Part shown: piece by piece, positions 1-13,502 of the stretch | Numbering within the stretch: the stretch's first letter is position 1 | Layout: the number at the start of each line of letters is the position of its first letter | DNA from: Zygaena filipendulae | Lineage: Eukaryota > Arthropoda > Insecta > Lepidoptera > Zygaenidae | Direction: 5' to 3' | Length of the DNA: 64,000 nt | Assembly (NCBI GenBank): GCA_907165275.2 | Contig: OU015659.1 | Location: 1,964,501-2,028,500 of the forward strand | Notes under the pieces: model-generated | Databases searched by the model: none | Seen by the model: only the letters and a program-made list of their open reading frames with translations | Told to the model about the DNA's origin: nothing | Made by a program: the position numbers and the translations under genes

Positions 1-469
1 CGACGGGTTCAGTCAAATGCTTTATAAATATAAGAAGTTGGATTTTTTTAGCCTATACACTCACTGGCGGAGATAGATCGACATTAATGTAAATGACACA
101 ATCTGCAAATGTTCTTATCAGTTACTCTATGCAGTCAAGGTCGTTACTGTTGTTAATCGGATAATAACCGAGTAAACCTCTGGAGATATGAATCGCATAC
201 GAGACGAGTCGTGGGAGGAGAAAATCTTCAACACGACGCGACGTCCCAGATTAAACTTAATGCATAACATTTTGGAATGATGTGGTCATTTTTAGAGCAA
301 TGATCTTCCCTGAACCACGACTAGTCTAGTCTATTAGAGACATTAATGCATTGTATGTACTTGCGTTTTTCGCCCATCTATGTCTGCCTTCTATCATAAA
401 ATAACATTTTGTTCACACTACAACTGCTCTCTGAATTTTTTTTGCACCCTCTGCCCTCTGACTTGTAGG

Positions 470-637
470 GCTGACTTGTCCACTTTTGATTTCGGCCTAT
501 GAGATTGCGACGTGACATGAAGGTCACGGGTCGCCAATGGAGGCGCGTAGTGCAGGACCGGTCGTGGTAGCGATCCTTGAGGGAGGCCTGTGTCCAGCAG
601 TGGACGTCTTTCGGCTGATATGATGATGATGAAGTTT
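470..637 (+). pseudogene. 3' end relic of a non-LTR retrotransposon
   Basis: The frame at 538 reads WRRVVQDRSW, stop, RSLREACVQQWTSFG, stop. This is the C-terminal tail typical of lepidopteran LINE reverse transcriptases (W..RAQDR..WR.L.EAYVQQW). A TGATGATGATGA tail follows. Confidence 0.6.
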
Positions 638-735
638 CGGTCACAGACTTGAAAATCGATTTGCTCTATCTGACGTCTTTAACGACACTCTTGGAAACAG
701 TGAAAGCTATACTGTTCTGAAAAGCTTATTGTGAA

Positions 736-916
736 CTAGCTGTTCCCGCAATTTCACCAGCGTTTATTTCGAAGTTCCCGCTGGAACTCAGGGATAAAAA
801 TTACCCTATGTCCTTCTCTGTACCCCTGACAAGGTGTATGCAAAATTTTATGATGATCGGTTGAGGCGTTAACGCGTGAAAGCGTAACAGACAGACATTT
901 ATAATATTAGTAAGGA
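736..916 (-). mobile_element. Lep1-like Helitron copy, complete
   Basis: This minus-strand copy starts with CTAG and ends at GGA, the complement of the TCC 5' end. The family hallmarks are a 5' TC, a 3' hairpin rich in CGCGG/CCGCG, a terminal CTAG and insertion between A and T. No protein is encoded. Confidence 0.75.
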
Positions 917-1162
917 TTGATATTGAATCCTTTATAATAGGTAAAACATCAACCCAAACGCACAATAGATAGTTTGATATAATCAAAGTATCGCCAGTGT
1001 TAACATTGCCCCGTTTAATGTATTTGGCTATTGTGCGGGCTACAATAATATTAGGCGCCCATTGTTCCCTTAGAGCAGCGATTTCTTCGAGAGCGGTATA
1101 ATCGAGACTATAAGAACCCAGTAAGTACCTACAGTTACTTGGTCTTGTTTATTTATAGTCTA

Positions 1163-1482
1163 CTAGCTGTTCCCCGCGGTTTCACCCGCGGCAATTTCGG
1201 AGTTCCCGCGAAAATTCCAGGATAAAAAGTACCCTATGTGAAAGTGAAAGAATTTTCAATATCGGTCAGTAGATCCAGAGATAGCTGTCCCGCGCATTTT
1301 CACCCGCGGTAGTTTCAGAGTTCCCGCGGGAATTCCGGATTACAATATAGCCTATATTAATCAGTGATAATGTAGCATTCAAATGATGAAAGAATTTTTA
1401 AAATCGGTCCAGTACTTTTTGAGCCAATTCGTTACAAACATACTTACATACAAACCTTTCCTCTTAATAATATTAGTATAGA
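1163..1482 (-). mobile_element. Two Helitron copies, one inserted in the other
   Basis: The 3' hairpin occurs at 1163 and again near 1284. The first copy breaks off about 120 bases in. Confidence 0.7.
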
Positions 1483-2430
1483 TAGAATAGCCAAAAGTTT
1501 ATGATAAATCCAACTGTAACAATACACTTACCTACTTCATTATGTGAATAGAAATTATCAACAGATAATAAAATTTTGTGTTATGGAATTCAAGCTAAGT
1601 ATAATAATAGATTTTCATTTGCTCGATATTATACGTATCACTCAAAAAATTTATTATATATCATACATCCGTAACTAGGTACGAATTAATCTTTTTTAAT
1701 ACTAACAGGTAAAAATTGCAATCCTCAAGATCATAATAATATTAACTATAGGCCTAACCACTATCTAATCTCCAAAATATCCAAAGTAGGTATCTCTCCA
1801 AAAACGGTTACTTTAAAATTTGGAGTCAAAGTTCAAAACGGAATGTTGTAACAGATACTCTTAATATAATCCGGTACACACCATTGGATTTGCAGCCGAA
1901 ACCGCAAAACGTTAAGGTAGTTTTTCCAATGGTTATACATGTTAAGGATCAAGTCAAGTCATGGGGCAATACAAGGCTTTTTGCACATTTGCGCGTCACA
2001 TTGTTTCGAAGCGCAGCTGACCCGGGCTGGATCATCGGGCTTTGTTTGTGCCTTGTGGGTGACGGGGATTTTTTCTTACTACACAATGCTCCTTTTACTT
2101 TTTTTTGCACCTCATTTTCTATTTCAGACATTGAATGATAGATTCTGATGTTATACCCAATAAGAACGCAAAAATTAAACAGTAAAAAATTTCTCTAGAC
2201 ATAGACATTAAGAGAATCACTCCGATCCGAGACGCGTCGCGAGTAGGTATTTGCAAAAAGTCTATCTGTTTCATGCCGCTCTGCTACCGTGCGATGCGTG
2301 CGATAGAGAGACTAGAGGCGAGTGCCTAATTTTTCCTTCTGAAATATTGTTTCGGGCCAAACCTTTTCTACCCCCCTAAACCTTCACTAAATGAGACAAT
2401 TTTGGTGTCATTCGATTCAGTACACCTTAA

Positions 2431-2592
2431 TCTAGGGCTGTACGTTTTTCTAATTTAGTAATTCAGTTTAGTTTAACTTTAATAAATTAAAAAACTCGAG
2501 GAAGATTTTTTGTAAAAAATATGGATATTGAGATGCTAATAACTTTTGTTATAAGCAATATTTCTTTAAAATCAAAACGTACAGCCCTAGTT
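2431..2592. mobile_element. Short palindromic MITE, GGGCTGTACG ends
   Basis: CTAGGGCTGTACGTTTTT at the left and AAAACGTACAGCCCTAG at the right. Confidence 0.7.
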
Positions 2593-3557
2593 ATCCAATA
2601 CATCAATAACATGTAAAAAAATCATCAAAATTGGTCTATGTTTAAGGGGAGATAAACGGTTTGGCTTTTTGTATGAAAATTTGCACGCACACGATCGTCT
2701 TAAAAAGAAGAGTAGGTAGTACCTACCTACTTTTGAAAACGGTAAGTATTCTTACTTGTAAACATGTTGCCAATTATTGAATCATTTACCTGTAAAAAAT
2801 AAAAAACAATATATATTAGATTGCAATGTAGGTAACCTTTTTTCAAGATAACACGCAGATAATAAAATTAATAATAGAAGCAGTTGAAAAAATAAACAAA
2901 ACAAATACGATAAAGAAAACTTATCATTTTTAACTTTTTTAACCAAGAGTAGAGGTAAAAGATACGGGTAAATAAAGTAATTTCATAAATACGAGTAGGT
3001 AGACTGTTCAACAGAGCTCGTAATTTGTAAATGAACGAGACGAGCCGGCCCGAATCTGACCCGCTCTATACCAACACTAGTGAGCACTACTTTGAATATT
3101 ATGCCGTTTGGTCGTTCGAGATATTATACATAAATATTTATAGGAATGCGTAAATTTACGATATTTCGATTCACCAAATTTCAATAAGAATTCCAACATC
3201 ACATACACATTAAAACAATAATTGCTTAAAATACAAACAGAAAAATGCTGTAGAACAAATATCATTATATTTTAAAAAAACACGAAGAGTATTTCTTGAA
3301 TGCTTTAACATCTTTGTTCGTTTCTTGTGGCGGGGATAAAATTATACTGGCAAAGCAAAATCATGACGAAAGATATGACGAAATACATTATAGCCATGTC
3401 TACCGGCTAGCAGAGCAATAAATAAAATGGTGTAGCTCTAATGATGACGTCTTGATGATCGTCATTAAAGAAAATAGCATTAGGTTCGTCCAGAAAACGA
3501 AAAATTTTTATTTCCGGAGTAACAAAAACAACGCCGTCATACAAACTATATTATTAA

Positions 3558-3745
3558 CTAGCTGTGCCCCACGGTTTCACCCGCGTGAGTATCGGAATTC
3601 CCGCAGGAACTAATTTTTTTAAAATAAAAGTAGCCTAAGTTATACATATAACATCAGCTATCTGCCAGTGAAAGTTCTGTTAAAATCAGTCCAGCCGTAT
3701 CAGAGATTAGCCGGAACAAACAGACAGACAGAGTCTTTTATGTCA
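3558..3745 (-). mobile_element. Helitron copy, diverged 5' end
   Basis: Begins CTAGCTGTGCCCCACGGTTT; the far end is eroded. Confidence 0.65.
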
Positions 3746-5802
3746 GAACCGTATATACCTACTTCCATATGCATTTAGTGAAAAGCTGTTAATTTGGAAT
3801 TAAAAAAAGACACTTCAAAATTATTTATGTGTATAGATAAGAGAAATAAGACACAAACCTAGAGACTTCAACACTAACAGATTAGAGTTTACTTTGAATC
3901 TGCAAATTAATAGACATTTATAACGAATAGAAATCCTTTTTGAGACGCTGTTATCAAATCAGGAAAGTCCACTTTACCCTATTTCGTCAAGACTTATTTA
4001 TCCTTCGTAAAGATTAACAGAATCCTTTTTTTTTCAATAAAAACTAAATTCAGCACAAGGGATGGGAATGGATGGTTCAACGACCCGCCTTATACCGGAC
4101 ACCCAAGTTTTATTATCTACCAACCAACAATTCGCGTATCTACAACAAACCTTACAGAGTCAATCAATATCTCGAAAATAAAAAAACTGAGTCTTATCAC
4201 CCTAGCAATAGAGCACAATTTAATCTCCAACAATCCGCTGTGTCGTCGTGCGTCCGCTGGCAGGATTATCGCACTACTTGCAGTGGCTATTTAAAGACGA
4301 TAATCCCGTAATAATGTTTGGAAACAATACTGGAGATAAGTCGCAATTCGCGATGCGCCCAATTCCTTGCCAATATTTGTCTAGATTAGATATCAAGATT
4401 TAGGGTTTGGCTGAGAAAATTGAGTTATAATGGAAGCTTGTTCCGATTTCCGCTTGTAATCATTTGCACGCGGAAGTTTACTAAACAGGATAACCTTCAA
4501 ACACTTCATGTGTGACAGCTCAACGGTTGCTGGCATAATAGTAATAACAAATAATCTCAGAATCCTGATTTGATGGATATAAACAAAGACATTATAAGAG
4601 AATAGACGAACAATACAAACTTTTGCTATGCAACCCACGTTAACCAATTTTTGCGGGGGGAATGATCAAAATAAAAACCAATCACATCGTTGGGACGCAA
4701 TCAAATACCAATCACCACAAAGTACATTTCAAATAGCCAATCTCATATCTATAGACAATAATAGTCTCTGCTAGCCAACGGCATGAGATCATTTGACCGC
4801 TGCGTGGTTAAGGGGAAAGCTTAGCGGCCGAGCGTATTGTCAATGTTTTCTCTTTCAATATTTTTAGACATTAATATCAAATTTAACTGGAAATAAATCA
4901 GAAAAGGATTAGAAATAAGATATTATTAAAAGAATATAACGTTCAAATCCAATAATAAAACTCAAGATTCAGATTGGAATTTCAGAGGTATTTGTCCGAA
5001 CAACTCTTTGTAGTATCCTTAAGTTGAATGTTTTTTATAGGTTATGCTATGCCTATTAAGGTGATGTAGATACTAATTTCTAAATTTTGATCAATATTCG
5101 ATGGAAACTTCAAATTTTGAAAATGGAATGCGGAAAATAACAACGGACGTCAGAAAATAGATCTTTTTTAAACTTTGCATTAGTCACAGAGCGCGAAAAC
5201 GTTTATTTGGTAGATCTGGGACAGAAAAAAAAAACTTTTATAATTCTTACACTACGCGAAAGAAATCGCGAACACAGCTAGTCACGTCCCCGCAGTTCGT
5301 GACCTACGAAATATTCCAACCGATTAACTTATGGTCTAGATAAATATGACAGCAATCGTTTTAAATTGCGCATCCACAAATCCGTATCCAAGTCTACATG
5401 AGGTGATCTGTCGGACCCGGGTTAGCAGTAAATTAACGACGTAACAGCAGAGAGCTCCCCTAGACCCCGCCGCTTCCCATTCGCGATGTCGACCTAAAAA
5501 TAAAGCGACCCAACCGGTATTCAGATTAGACGAGACGCGAGTACCCGCTGTTGTGTCAACTCAGCATAATATGTACGTATATGGTGCGTCTATGTTGACG
5601 ATATCGCAATATACACACACGGCCGGGGTCAATTTTCACCGTGACATTTGTTTCGTTCCACATCTGTTTTCACTCGAGATCACAATCCGACCACGCGTCC
5701 TGTTTTAAGTACCCTCTTTAATGTTTTGCATTTTTAATTAACAATTCCCTATAATACAATTTTCAAATTCTGAATTCAGGTTCCTAATTGTAAACTCTAC
5801 AA

Positions 5803-6212
5803 TAGTACATTGTTATCCTACGGGTGAAAGTAACTTATTTAGTCCCGAGACGGGGTTTGGCCAATAGATCGAGGGACTAAATAAGTCTTTCTCCCGAGGA
5901 TAACACTGTGCTTTTCATTACGAATGCAAGGAAAGTCAAAATAAAAATAGGAATTAGCTAAAGAAAAAATGAGTGACTTTTATTTTAATTAATACCTACT
6001 TACTTAAACTTTACGTTATTTCAATTTTACATCGCGCTGGCTGTATAGAAAGTTGGAACATGGTTCAATAGAAATGTGAAAATAGACCTAGTTTTTTTTT
6101 TAATAATTTGACAGTTGTCAGTTGAAAGCGATTCTCCCTAGGGCTGAAAAGGGTTACTTTAAACCCGCTTCTCAGGCAACTTCAGACCTACTTTCCGAGT
6201 ATGAGTAATGAA
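5803..6212 (-). mobile_element. Hairpin-ended repeat element, copy 1
   Basis: CTTATTTAGTCCCGAGACGG pairs with GAGGGACTAAATAAG. Further right it has CCCTAGGGCTGAAAAGGGTT and CTTCTCAGGCAACTTCAGAC. It is shared, inverted, with 13725 and 21755. Confidence 0.7.
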
Positions 6213-6934
6213 AAATCAATTTTTTTTTTGCTTTGCAAAATAAGCATTTATAACGAGTAGTACCTACGTGCCATGTATCATATTTTCATCTACATCGGTG
6301 GCTCTTCTCGACTGGTTTTTGGGGTGGCCGTTTAGTTGAGTGAGAGCCCTGTGGTATGGTTTTGGAACCGCTCATTCTGTTCACCGGTTGGCGTATCAAA
6401 GGGGGAAGGTAGGTCAAGTTTCAGCGGTGGAAGTGGAAACAGTTCCGGGCTGGAGCTCAGCGCGCAGCCTCCGCAGTATCGAACGACCGCGCCCGCCATC
6501 CCACGTGCTTCATTCACCGGTCATAACACCACGTGAACATATCTTGATGGTATTAAAAGGTTTAAAAAACAAAGAAGGTTCGACCTGTACGTAATACTGT
6601 TAAGATTGCACAATATCCGTTCGTATATTATGTTCAGTCTAGTTAGCTACGAAATGTGCCTTTCATAAGTGTACATAACATACTGCTAAAACCATGTATA
6701 GACTTAGGTAATTACTATTTGAAATTCGCATAGAATTTAATAACGGGAACAAGTTTTAATTAAATCTAAAACGTTCATTCGACTTCGGAACTCTTGGGGT
6801 TTGCAGAAAAAATATTAACTGGAGTTTAAATTTTAAATCTACAAAATTAATTTAATGGATACAGATTACTAGCAAACTCTTTCGAAACTAAATGTCTCAA
6901 AAGGTTCTCATATTATGAGTGTTTATTTAAGTAA

Positions 6935-7157
6935 CTAGCTGTGCCCCGCAGTTTCACCCGCGTGAGTTTTGGGATCAGGAACCTTTACGGACGCAGGCAC
7001 TGAGAATACCGTTGCTTCCTATCGGTGAAAGATTTTCCTAAAATAGGTTCAATAGTTCAGAGATTACCCCCTGCATCAATCATATTAGGTACTCGTATAA
7101 GTATCTATTAAAAATCCAAATATACGTATACAAACTTTACCTCTTATTACTATAAGA
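6935..7157 (-). mobile_element. Helitron copy
   Basis: CTAGCTGTGCCCCGCAGTTT at the start and CTCTTATTACTATAAGAA at the end; subtype with GGATCAGGAACC. Confidence 0.7.
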
Positions 7158-8311
7158 AGTTTTAGTATAATGTGCGATATCCATTAAGTAGTTAAATATT
7201 AATATAGGAAGTATTAAACTCATAAAAAGGTTATAATTTAATATTCTGTCTCATTGAAGTCATCAAATACCGTATGAATAGTAGGGGACGGAGATTAGAG
7301 TGATGGCCGCCGACGGCGCATATCCTACGTCGATAGTGACGTTGAATGTAGTGCCAAGCAACGCAACGAAGGCGAGACATGGGATATGCATTCATTCTAA
7401 TGAACTAGTCCCATATATTATAAACAACCACCCCTTTGATAAAACATGACCGATTTTTCCTTTTCATCATTGAGTTTGTGGAATGAATTCTAAAGATTGT
7501 TATGTTTTGTAAAAACAACGGCACATCTGATGGCAATAATATCTAATAACAGTGGTGAGATTGGCGATTTAGATCCGACTTCCTACTATGTAATAATAAA
7601 TGTGAAACTTTTGGTTGTTTTGAGACTCAATCATGCATAAAAGATTGCACACAACTTTGGATGAAACTTGGCAGAATGTAAGTATAAATTAAATAGAATG
7701 AGTGCCCCCGCACTTAAAAAGCATACATACTTTAAGAGTAAAGAGCAAACACAAGATTGATACAAGAACCAAACTCCAAATAAACACTCTATCAAAGATC
7801 GATTAGAAATGCTGCATAATAAATAATGGAAGGGCCGAATTAAAATAGTCAATTCTACAAATTATTTCAAGAAGGCCCCAAATGATTAAACATCTAATTC
7901 CTTCAATTTATTCGCTTCTGCACAAAATTAAATCCATTGGTTCGTCGCACTCCGAGTCCGGTGAAATCGACCTAAATTAATATTCAGGCACATCGATGAT
8001 TTACTGTCACGTATCAATCTAGTCCAATTGATATTGGCGTTGGGTTATATTAGCCACAACTCGTCGCATTTGTGGCTCGACAGGGCCGATATTTATAGCA
8101 AATTAATACGATATGTTATATTATATTACATATTGCCGTTTTACACTTCGCTGTACGTATTCCGAAATAAAGCTGACAAGAGATTTTACGAAAAAAAACA
8201 ACGCTAAAGGATGCTATTTTAAAATAGTGATTCGTTTATAAAACTAAAATGTACCTACATATTTACCTGCCTCGTTTCGTTTATGTATCTACAATTATTA
8301 ACATAATCTTA

Positions 8312-8473
8312 TCTTATCTGAATATATATAAATCACGTGTCACGTTGTTTGTCCGCGATGGACTCCGAAACTACTGAACGGATTTTGATAAAATTTTGTA
8401 ACCATTTATAATATCCCGGAATTCCCGTGGGAACTCCGAAATTACCGCGTATGAAATCGCGGGGGACAGCTAG
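8312..8473 (+). mobile_element. Helitron copy
   Basis: TCTTATCTGAATATATATAA to ACAGCTAG; subtype with GTCCGCGATGGACTCC. Confidence 0.7.
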
Positions 8474-8989
8474 TACTTTATAAAATCTCTTATCTCTTGA
8501 GCCGCACTACATTATACACTATACAGCCTTGGATATATTCATAACATAAATAACATAAGCTACTTCCATACTCTTTATAGTTGGTCTTGAAAATTGATAA
8601 AAGTCGCAGCAAACATTCTCAAAATATGATAAGAAAGAATCTTTGATAGCCACGTTCGTTTCATAGCAAAAATTAAGAAATACCTATAAAGAATCTACAC
8701 TATCCAGTGTAAACGAGTGCTCTTTAGATGCGAAAAACTTATGGCGGAAGCTCAAGTGGAAAAGTCTCGCTACAATACACGGGGGCTAAGTTCAGAAATA
8801 ATGCTTTTCGAGTTCGTTATACTGATACTTATACATATTATAGAGCTTTACGGGTAACTTTACAAACCAAGCGTTTCGCTACAATCTCTACGTATTAAAA
8901 AGATAGGTACAGCATCAATATGCGTAAGTGAAAAAATATACTGTATGTTTCTTTATTTGAAGAGTCCAATAGGCTATTCGAAAAATTTT

Positions 8990-9292
8990 TCTTCTAAATT
9001 CTATTTAGTCCGTCAGTTGGATAGTAAAAAAAATTTTAGACACGTAGAACTATTTTGGTTTTTCAAATGAATGAAAATATACTTGGATAAAGCGCATTAA
9101 AGTTTAGGAGTGGGGGCTCGTAACGTCATATTATGCAGATAAAAACTGTACCTGCTTGTGACGTCACGCGATATTTCGACTCAAAGTATCTCCGTTAGTC
9201 TTTGCTTACGTAAAAAAAGAAAAAAATACGTGTCTAATATTTTTTATGAATCTACAGTACGCACTAAAAACAGAAATTTAGTCAAATAGTCT
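8990..9292. mobile_element. Diverged MITE with TTAGTCCGT ends
   Basis: TTTAGTCCGTCAGTTGGATA at the left, AAATACGTGTCTAATATTTT near the right, and AAAGCGCATTAAAGTTTAGG inside. Confidence 0.65.
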
Positions 9293-9481
9293 ATTACCAA
9301 TATTGTACATTCAAAACTAACAGTGCAGCGCTTCCAAAGAAACGTTCAAATGTAAAAAATACTTTGTAGTTGAATTTTATACCACGTAATGACAATGATA
9401 AACTTTGTACATCCCGTCGCCATCGCAAACATCCGTATTAATATGACTATGATTAAATACATTGAAGTCTCGTCCTAGAGA

Positions 9482-10003
9482 CTATAATCTAAAAAATAAT
9501 CTATACATATAAAATGCTTTGTCCTGAATGACTGATGGATCAACGCACAGTCTGAACCGCTGATCGTAGAGACCTAAAGCTTGGAGGGTGTATTCTTTGT
9601 ATGACGTAGGCATCCGATAAGAAAGGATTTTTGAAAATTCAACCCCTAAGGGGATGAAAAAGAGATAAAAGTAAGGGTAGTAAGGGTATAAATAATATTC
9701 TATAACTTTATATAAATGGTAAAAAAATTGGTCAAAAACTCTATCGAGTTTATCAACTTGTATTTCAGATGCTGGCTCTACTGCTACAAATATACATAGG
9801 TCTCTTTCAACTTGATGCAATACGGCATTATAAAGTCCAATGTCTGTCTCTTCAGCTAACAAACTCCGGTCCGATATCATGTTTCTCTTTGAAATTCTTT
9901 TCGGATCGTGTGACCCGGAGAAGGCGTGGAAATGGGTCGATGCATTCGGAATGTTCTCGGGAATGTTATAATTATGAGGTCTCTGGATAATTGTACAGTA
10001 CAT
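9482..10003 (-). other. Unrecognised 173-codon ORF overlapping a repeat
   Basis: This is the longest unassigned open frame in the left 28 kb. I recognise no domain. The C-terminal third lies in a common lepidopteran repeat (9490-9720, with TGACGTAGGCATCCGATAAG and TTCAACCCCTAAGGGGATGA), so the full frame is unlikely to be a host gene. The upstream part (residues about 40-100) has ordinary composition and could be a transposon-protein relic. Confidence 0.25.
9490..9720 (-). repeat. Lepidopteran interspersed repeat fragment
   Basis: ACTGATGGATCAACGCACAG, ATGACGTAGGCATCCG and AATTCAACCCCTAAGGGG follow a pattern common in moth genomes (from memory). Confidence 0.55.
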
Positions 10004-10183
10004 ACCTATATACCTATCCTCTATTCATGGGATCTGAAAATTTAGGTATGTATCTACTAGTTATTCTGATGTTTTTCAATTACAAAATCCAATCAATCAT
10101 TCTCTGAATTTGAAACTGAATATCAAGACCTACTTATAGATATATATTTTTATTATAAAAGGAAATTTCATTTCCGAGAAACC

Positions 10184-10420
10184 AATTATAAATGCGAAAA
10201 TGAGTTTGTTTGTTTGTTACACTTTCACACCTTAAAGGCGTCATTTAGGTACTTATATTGAGTTTATTTTTTAACGATCACGTTATCCTTTGACTAAGTA
10301 AGTATATTATAGAAAATATGTAATTTTGAATTTGATAATGAGAAATAAATGAATCTCATCTATCCCGGAATTCCCGCGGGATCTCTGAAATAAACGCGGA
10401 TGAAACTGCTGGGAATAGTT
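10184..10420 (+). mobile_element. Helitron copy with eroded 3' end
   Basis: TATAAATGCGAAAATGAG, then CGGAATTCCCGCGGG and CGCGGATGAAACTGC. The final CTAG is lost. Confidence 0.6.
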
Positions 10421-10610
10421 ATATAAATAGATATTTAAGATAACCTTAGATTGCAACATTCAAATATAAAGGATCAAAAATTAGGTAATTAATTTAAAAG
10501 GTTAACGTAGGTACGAATCATAATATCTGTATCTGTATACGGCACTAGCCAATTAATTATCATTTGTATAAAAAAGGCAAACCTATTAAGAGACTTGAAA
10601 TAAAAAACAG

Positions 10611-10757
10611 GGGGTCGATTTTTGAATCGCTCGAATTACTATTCGCACACGGAATTGCAAGATTCACGCGTGAATGCTTAAAAAATGTATGAGGTTTTGC
10701 ACGTGAATTCGCAATTCCGTGCGTGAAAGTAATTCGAGCGATTCAAAAATCGACCCC
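10611..10757. mobile_element. 147-bp palindromic MITE (Harbinger-like)
   Basis: Almost the whole element is one inverted repeat, beginning GGGGTCGATTTTTGAATCGC. The 3-bp duplication CAG flanks it at 10608-10610 and 10758-10760. Confidence 0.8.
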
Positions 10758-10868
10758 CAGGTCGACTATTCGGCGTGGTTTCATGCGGGTCCATTAGCTA
10801 ATGTTACATTTACTTATGTATAAAACATAGGTACATACAGCCGAATGCAGAACCTCCTCATTTTTGGA

Positions 10869-10945
10869 AGTCGGTTAAAAAGCCTGCCATTTTCGGGTAT
10901 AAACCAGGGCTTAAACTCTAAAATTGAGGTTGATTGCCTATCTAA
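10869..10945. repeat. Fragment of the short hairpin MITE family
   Basis: AAAAAGCCTGCCATTTTCGG and GAGGTTGATTGCCTATCT resemble 15555-15665 and 40688-40850. Confidence 0.4.
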
Positions 10946-11125
10946 CGGCGATACGTTGAGTTGAAATTTCGCGTGACGTCACTATTCGGACAGTTTGTAT
11001 GGCAGTTTTATCGGTTAGTGACGTCACGACCCCCTGACCCTAAACTTTAATGCGCTTTATCTCTGTATATTTTAATTTATTTGAAAAGGCAAAAAATACG
11101 TGTCTATTGTTTTTTTATTTTCTAC
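10930..11125 (-). mobile_element. Truncated, inverted copy of the TTAGTCCGT MITE
   Basis: GTGACGTCACTATTCGGACA and TTTAATGCGCTTTATCTCTG are the complement of the family interior; one end is missing. Confidence 0.6.
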
Positions 11126-11403
11126 ATCCCCAATTTATAGTGCCATTTCGTGTCAACATATTTTTTTTATTAAAGATTATCTTGGAATTCAAACAATTTA
11201 ATAAGGTACACACATAATTAAAAAAACGTTCTAAAACTCTCAATAAATTAGCGTATCGGCGTCCACTTATGTATAATCGTAACGTATAATCTATTGTATA
11301 ATAAAAGAGTATAGAATCCGCGATTCTGTACATTGAATATGTTTACCCAAAATTGAGAGGGGTGATAAAAGAAGAGTAACCAAGCCCAAAAAAGAAGTTT
11401 TTA

Positions 11404-11593
11404 AAATTATTTTCTGTCTGTCTGTTTGCGATAATCTCCGCATCTACTGAACCGATTGTCATGCGGTTTTCACAGGTAGATTAGGCTTAGTCTGGAGCTA
11501 CATATAGGCTTTGTTTCATTGAAATCGGATGTCGGGAAAAAAAGTTGTTGTATAAAAACCTTTCATGCGGGTGAAACCGCGGGGCACAGCTAG
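11404..11593 (+). mobile_element. Helitron copy, 3' part
   Basis: Ends GCGGGTGAAACCGCGGGGCA then CAGCTAG. Confidence 0.65.
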
Positions 11594-12364
11594 TATATTA
11601 TTTTATGTATTTATTTATTGTTTTGTTATCAGGCAACATGGGCCCATAGATAAATACCTTACAAACTAACATACATATATACAAATATAAAAAACATTCT
11701 ATTTTTGACACTGTGTCGCTCTGGTGGTGGCTGTCGGTATCCTTCCCCGGAATCGCCTGTAGACCACACCTTTCGGCCAAAAGTCTTCTTTCATAAAGAT
11801 GTCCAATTTGCTTGTCGGGACTCGCACCACAAAAGCCTTGAAACTAGCATTATTATATTATATAGGTACGGCTTTTGCGTAGGTATGTGTCAGAGAAAAC
11901 ATCCTGTATTCTCTTGTTTTGTACATAATAAAAATATGATCTCATCAATAATTGCTATTAGGCATAATTTATGTGTGTCATCAGTCATACGCTGTCATCG
12001 CTTTTATATCAATACTTTAGGTATAATATTATTATTATAATATTTGTTGTTCTTAAATTACTTTAAAATTATCAATAGGTGGTAGCAAATAAAAATATCG
12101 GAAGGTATCATATTATATTTCGGAAATTAAGTCAATGAACACGTGTAGGTAACTAACATAAAGCATATCGAAGGGATTGGCAAACATATTTCTATACATA
12201 CTTTTATACACAATATGGCTAAATATTTCATCATCAGGGATCATATAATGAAAATAATTTATTGTTTACTAATAAACATACATATAGAAGCTTCCTCACC
12301 GACTAATCAATGCCCAGCCGAAACTAGAAACATAATAATATTGTGTTATTTGGAAGTATCCTAC

Positions 12365-12470
12365 TCCTACTCATATTATAAACGCGAAAGTTTGTAATTA
12401 TGGATGAAACGGACGGACGGACGGACGGATGGACGGACGGATGGATGGATGGATGGATGGATGTCAAAGG
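12365..12470 (+). repeat. Helitron 5' end joined to a GGAC/GGAT microsatellite
   Basis: TCCTACTCATATTATAAACG runs straight into about 13 GGAC or GGAT units. Lep1-type Helitrons are known to be linked to microsatellites. Confidence 0.65.
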
Positions 12471-13293
12471 CAAAGGAAAAGATTATCAAAGGCTTCCACC
12501 TCTAATGGGATGATAAAGGGCTTGAAGACATGAATGCTGCTTATCAAAAAAAAAAACTAAAAAACTTAATTTTACTTTTTTTTTATTTAGAACGTTCGAT
12601 TTCATTCGAAGAAGTTATGATTATTATTATATTTTAACGAGTGTGGCGTTACTAATTTGACCTTAACAGGCGCATTAAAATTCCACACTAGCGGACCCGC
12701 AAACAACAGCTGTTGCAATGAATAAAGGTAAATTATGTTTTAAAAAAACTTTAATGTTCTTCATAATACCTAGCGTCAATATCTTCCAACTTAACCGAAC
12801 GATCATAATAATTCATTCACCGATTTATAACAACGCGCGCATTCGAATTTTGAATTCCATCAACATCCCAATAAATAACAATAGCGACTAGCGGTACGTA
12901 TGCCATGGAGCGAAGACTTCCTATTTGTTTAGCTAACACCCGAACTTGTTTGGTAGCGTACGTCTTCGTAACAAGGAAACGCCGCGATTCAACGCACTCT
13001 ACGTCCGGTTCTAATGTATTAATAGGTAAGTACTATAGCATTGTCTTAGCTTTCAAGTCAATGGCATCGTTTTTAATAAGAAATAACCACAGACAGCTCG
13101 TCCCCTATGGAGGCCCTGCAAAGAATTAATGTAAATTCGTAATCGTTTAATTCGAATTCAATGCAAGTAGGTAATAACAGTCACTATATTTGACACCATG
13201 TTGTTTGAAAGAATATGGCCTTGTGACATTGGGAATTTTCGTAAACACTCTGTTCTACTTAACTGGATGAAAACTAGCTCTATATTTTACTAC

Positions 13294-13502
13294 TACTCGC
13301 CGTCCCCCGCGGATTCAGCCGCGGTAATTACGGAGTTCCCGTGGGAATTCCAGGATTAAAAGTATCGTAATATTATGTCACTCAGGACTCGTAGCTTCCT
13401 ATGAATGAAAAAAATTTCAAAATTTGTTCAGTAGATACAGAGATTACCCCCTAGAACGTCACAAACTCACAATTCACAAACTTTACATTTTTATAATTAT
13501 CT
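13294..13502 (-). mobile_element. Helitron copy, CTAG mutated
   Basis: CGCCGTCCCCCGCGGATTCA start, with GGAGTTCCCGTGGGAATTCC inside. Confidence 0.6.

Noticed and set aside
1884..2148. Overlapping 60-84-codon frames on both strands
   Set aside because: No conserved motif, no splice context, and three frames open at once suggests chance.
6332..6594. Overlapping frames in a GC-rich patch
   Set aside because: No recognisable protein; probably composition-driven.
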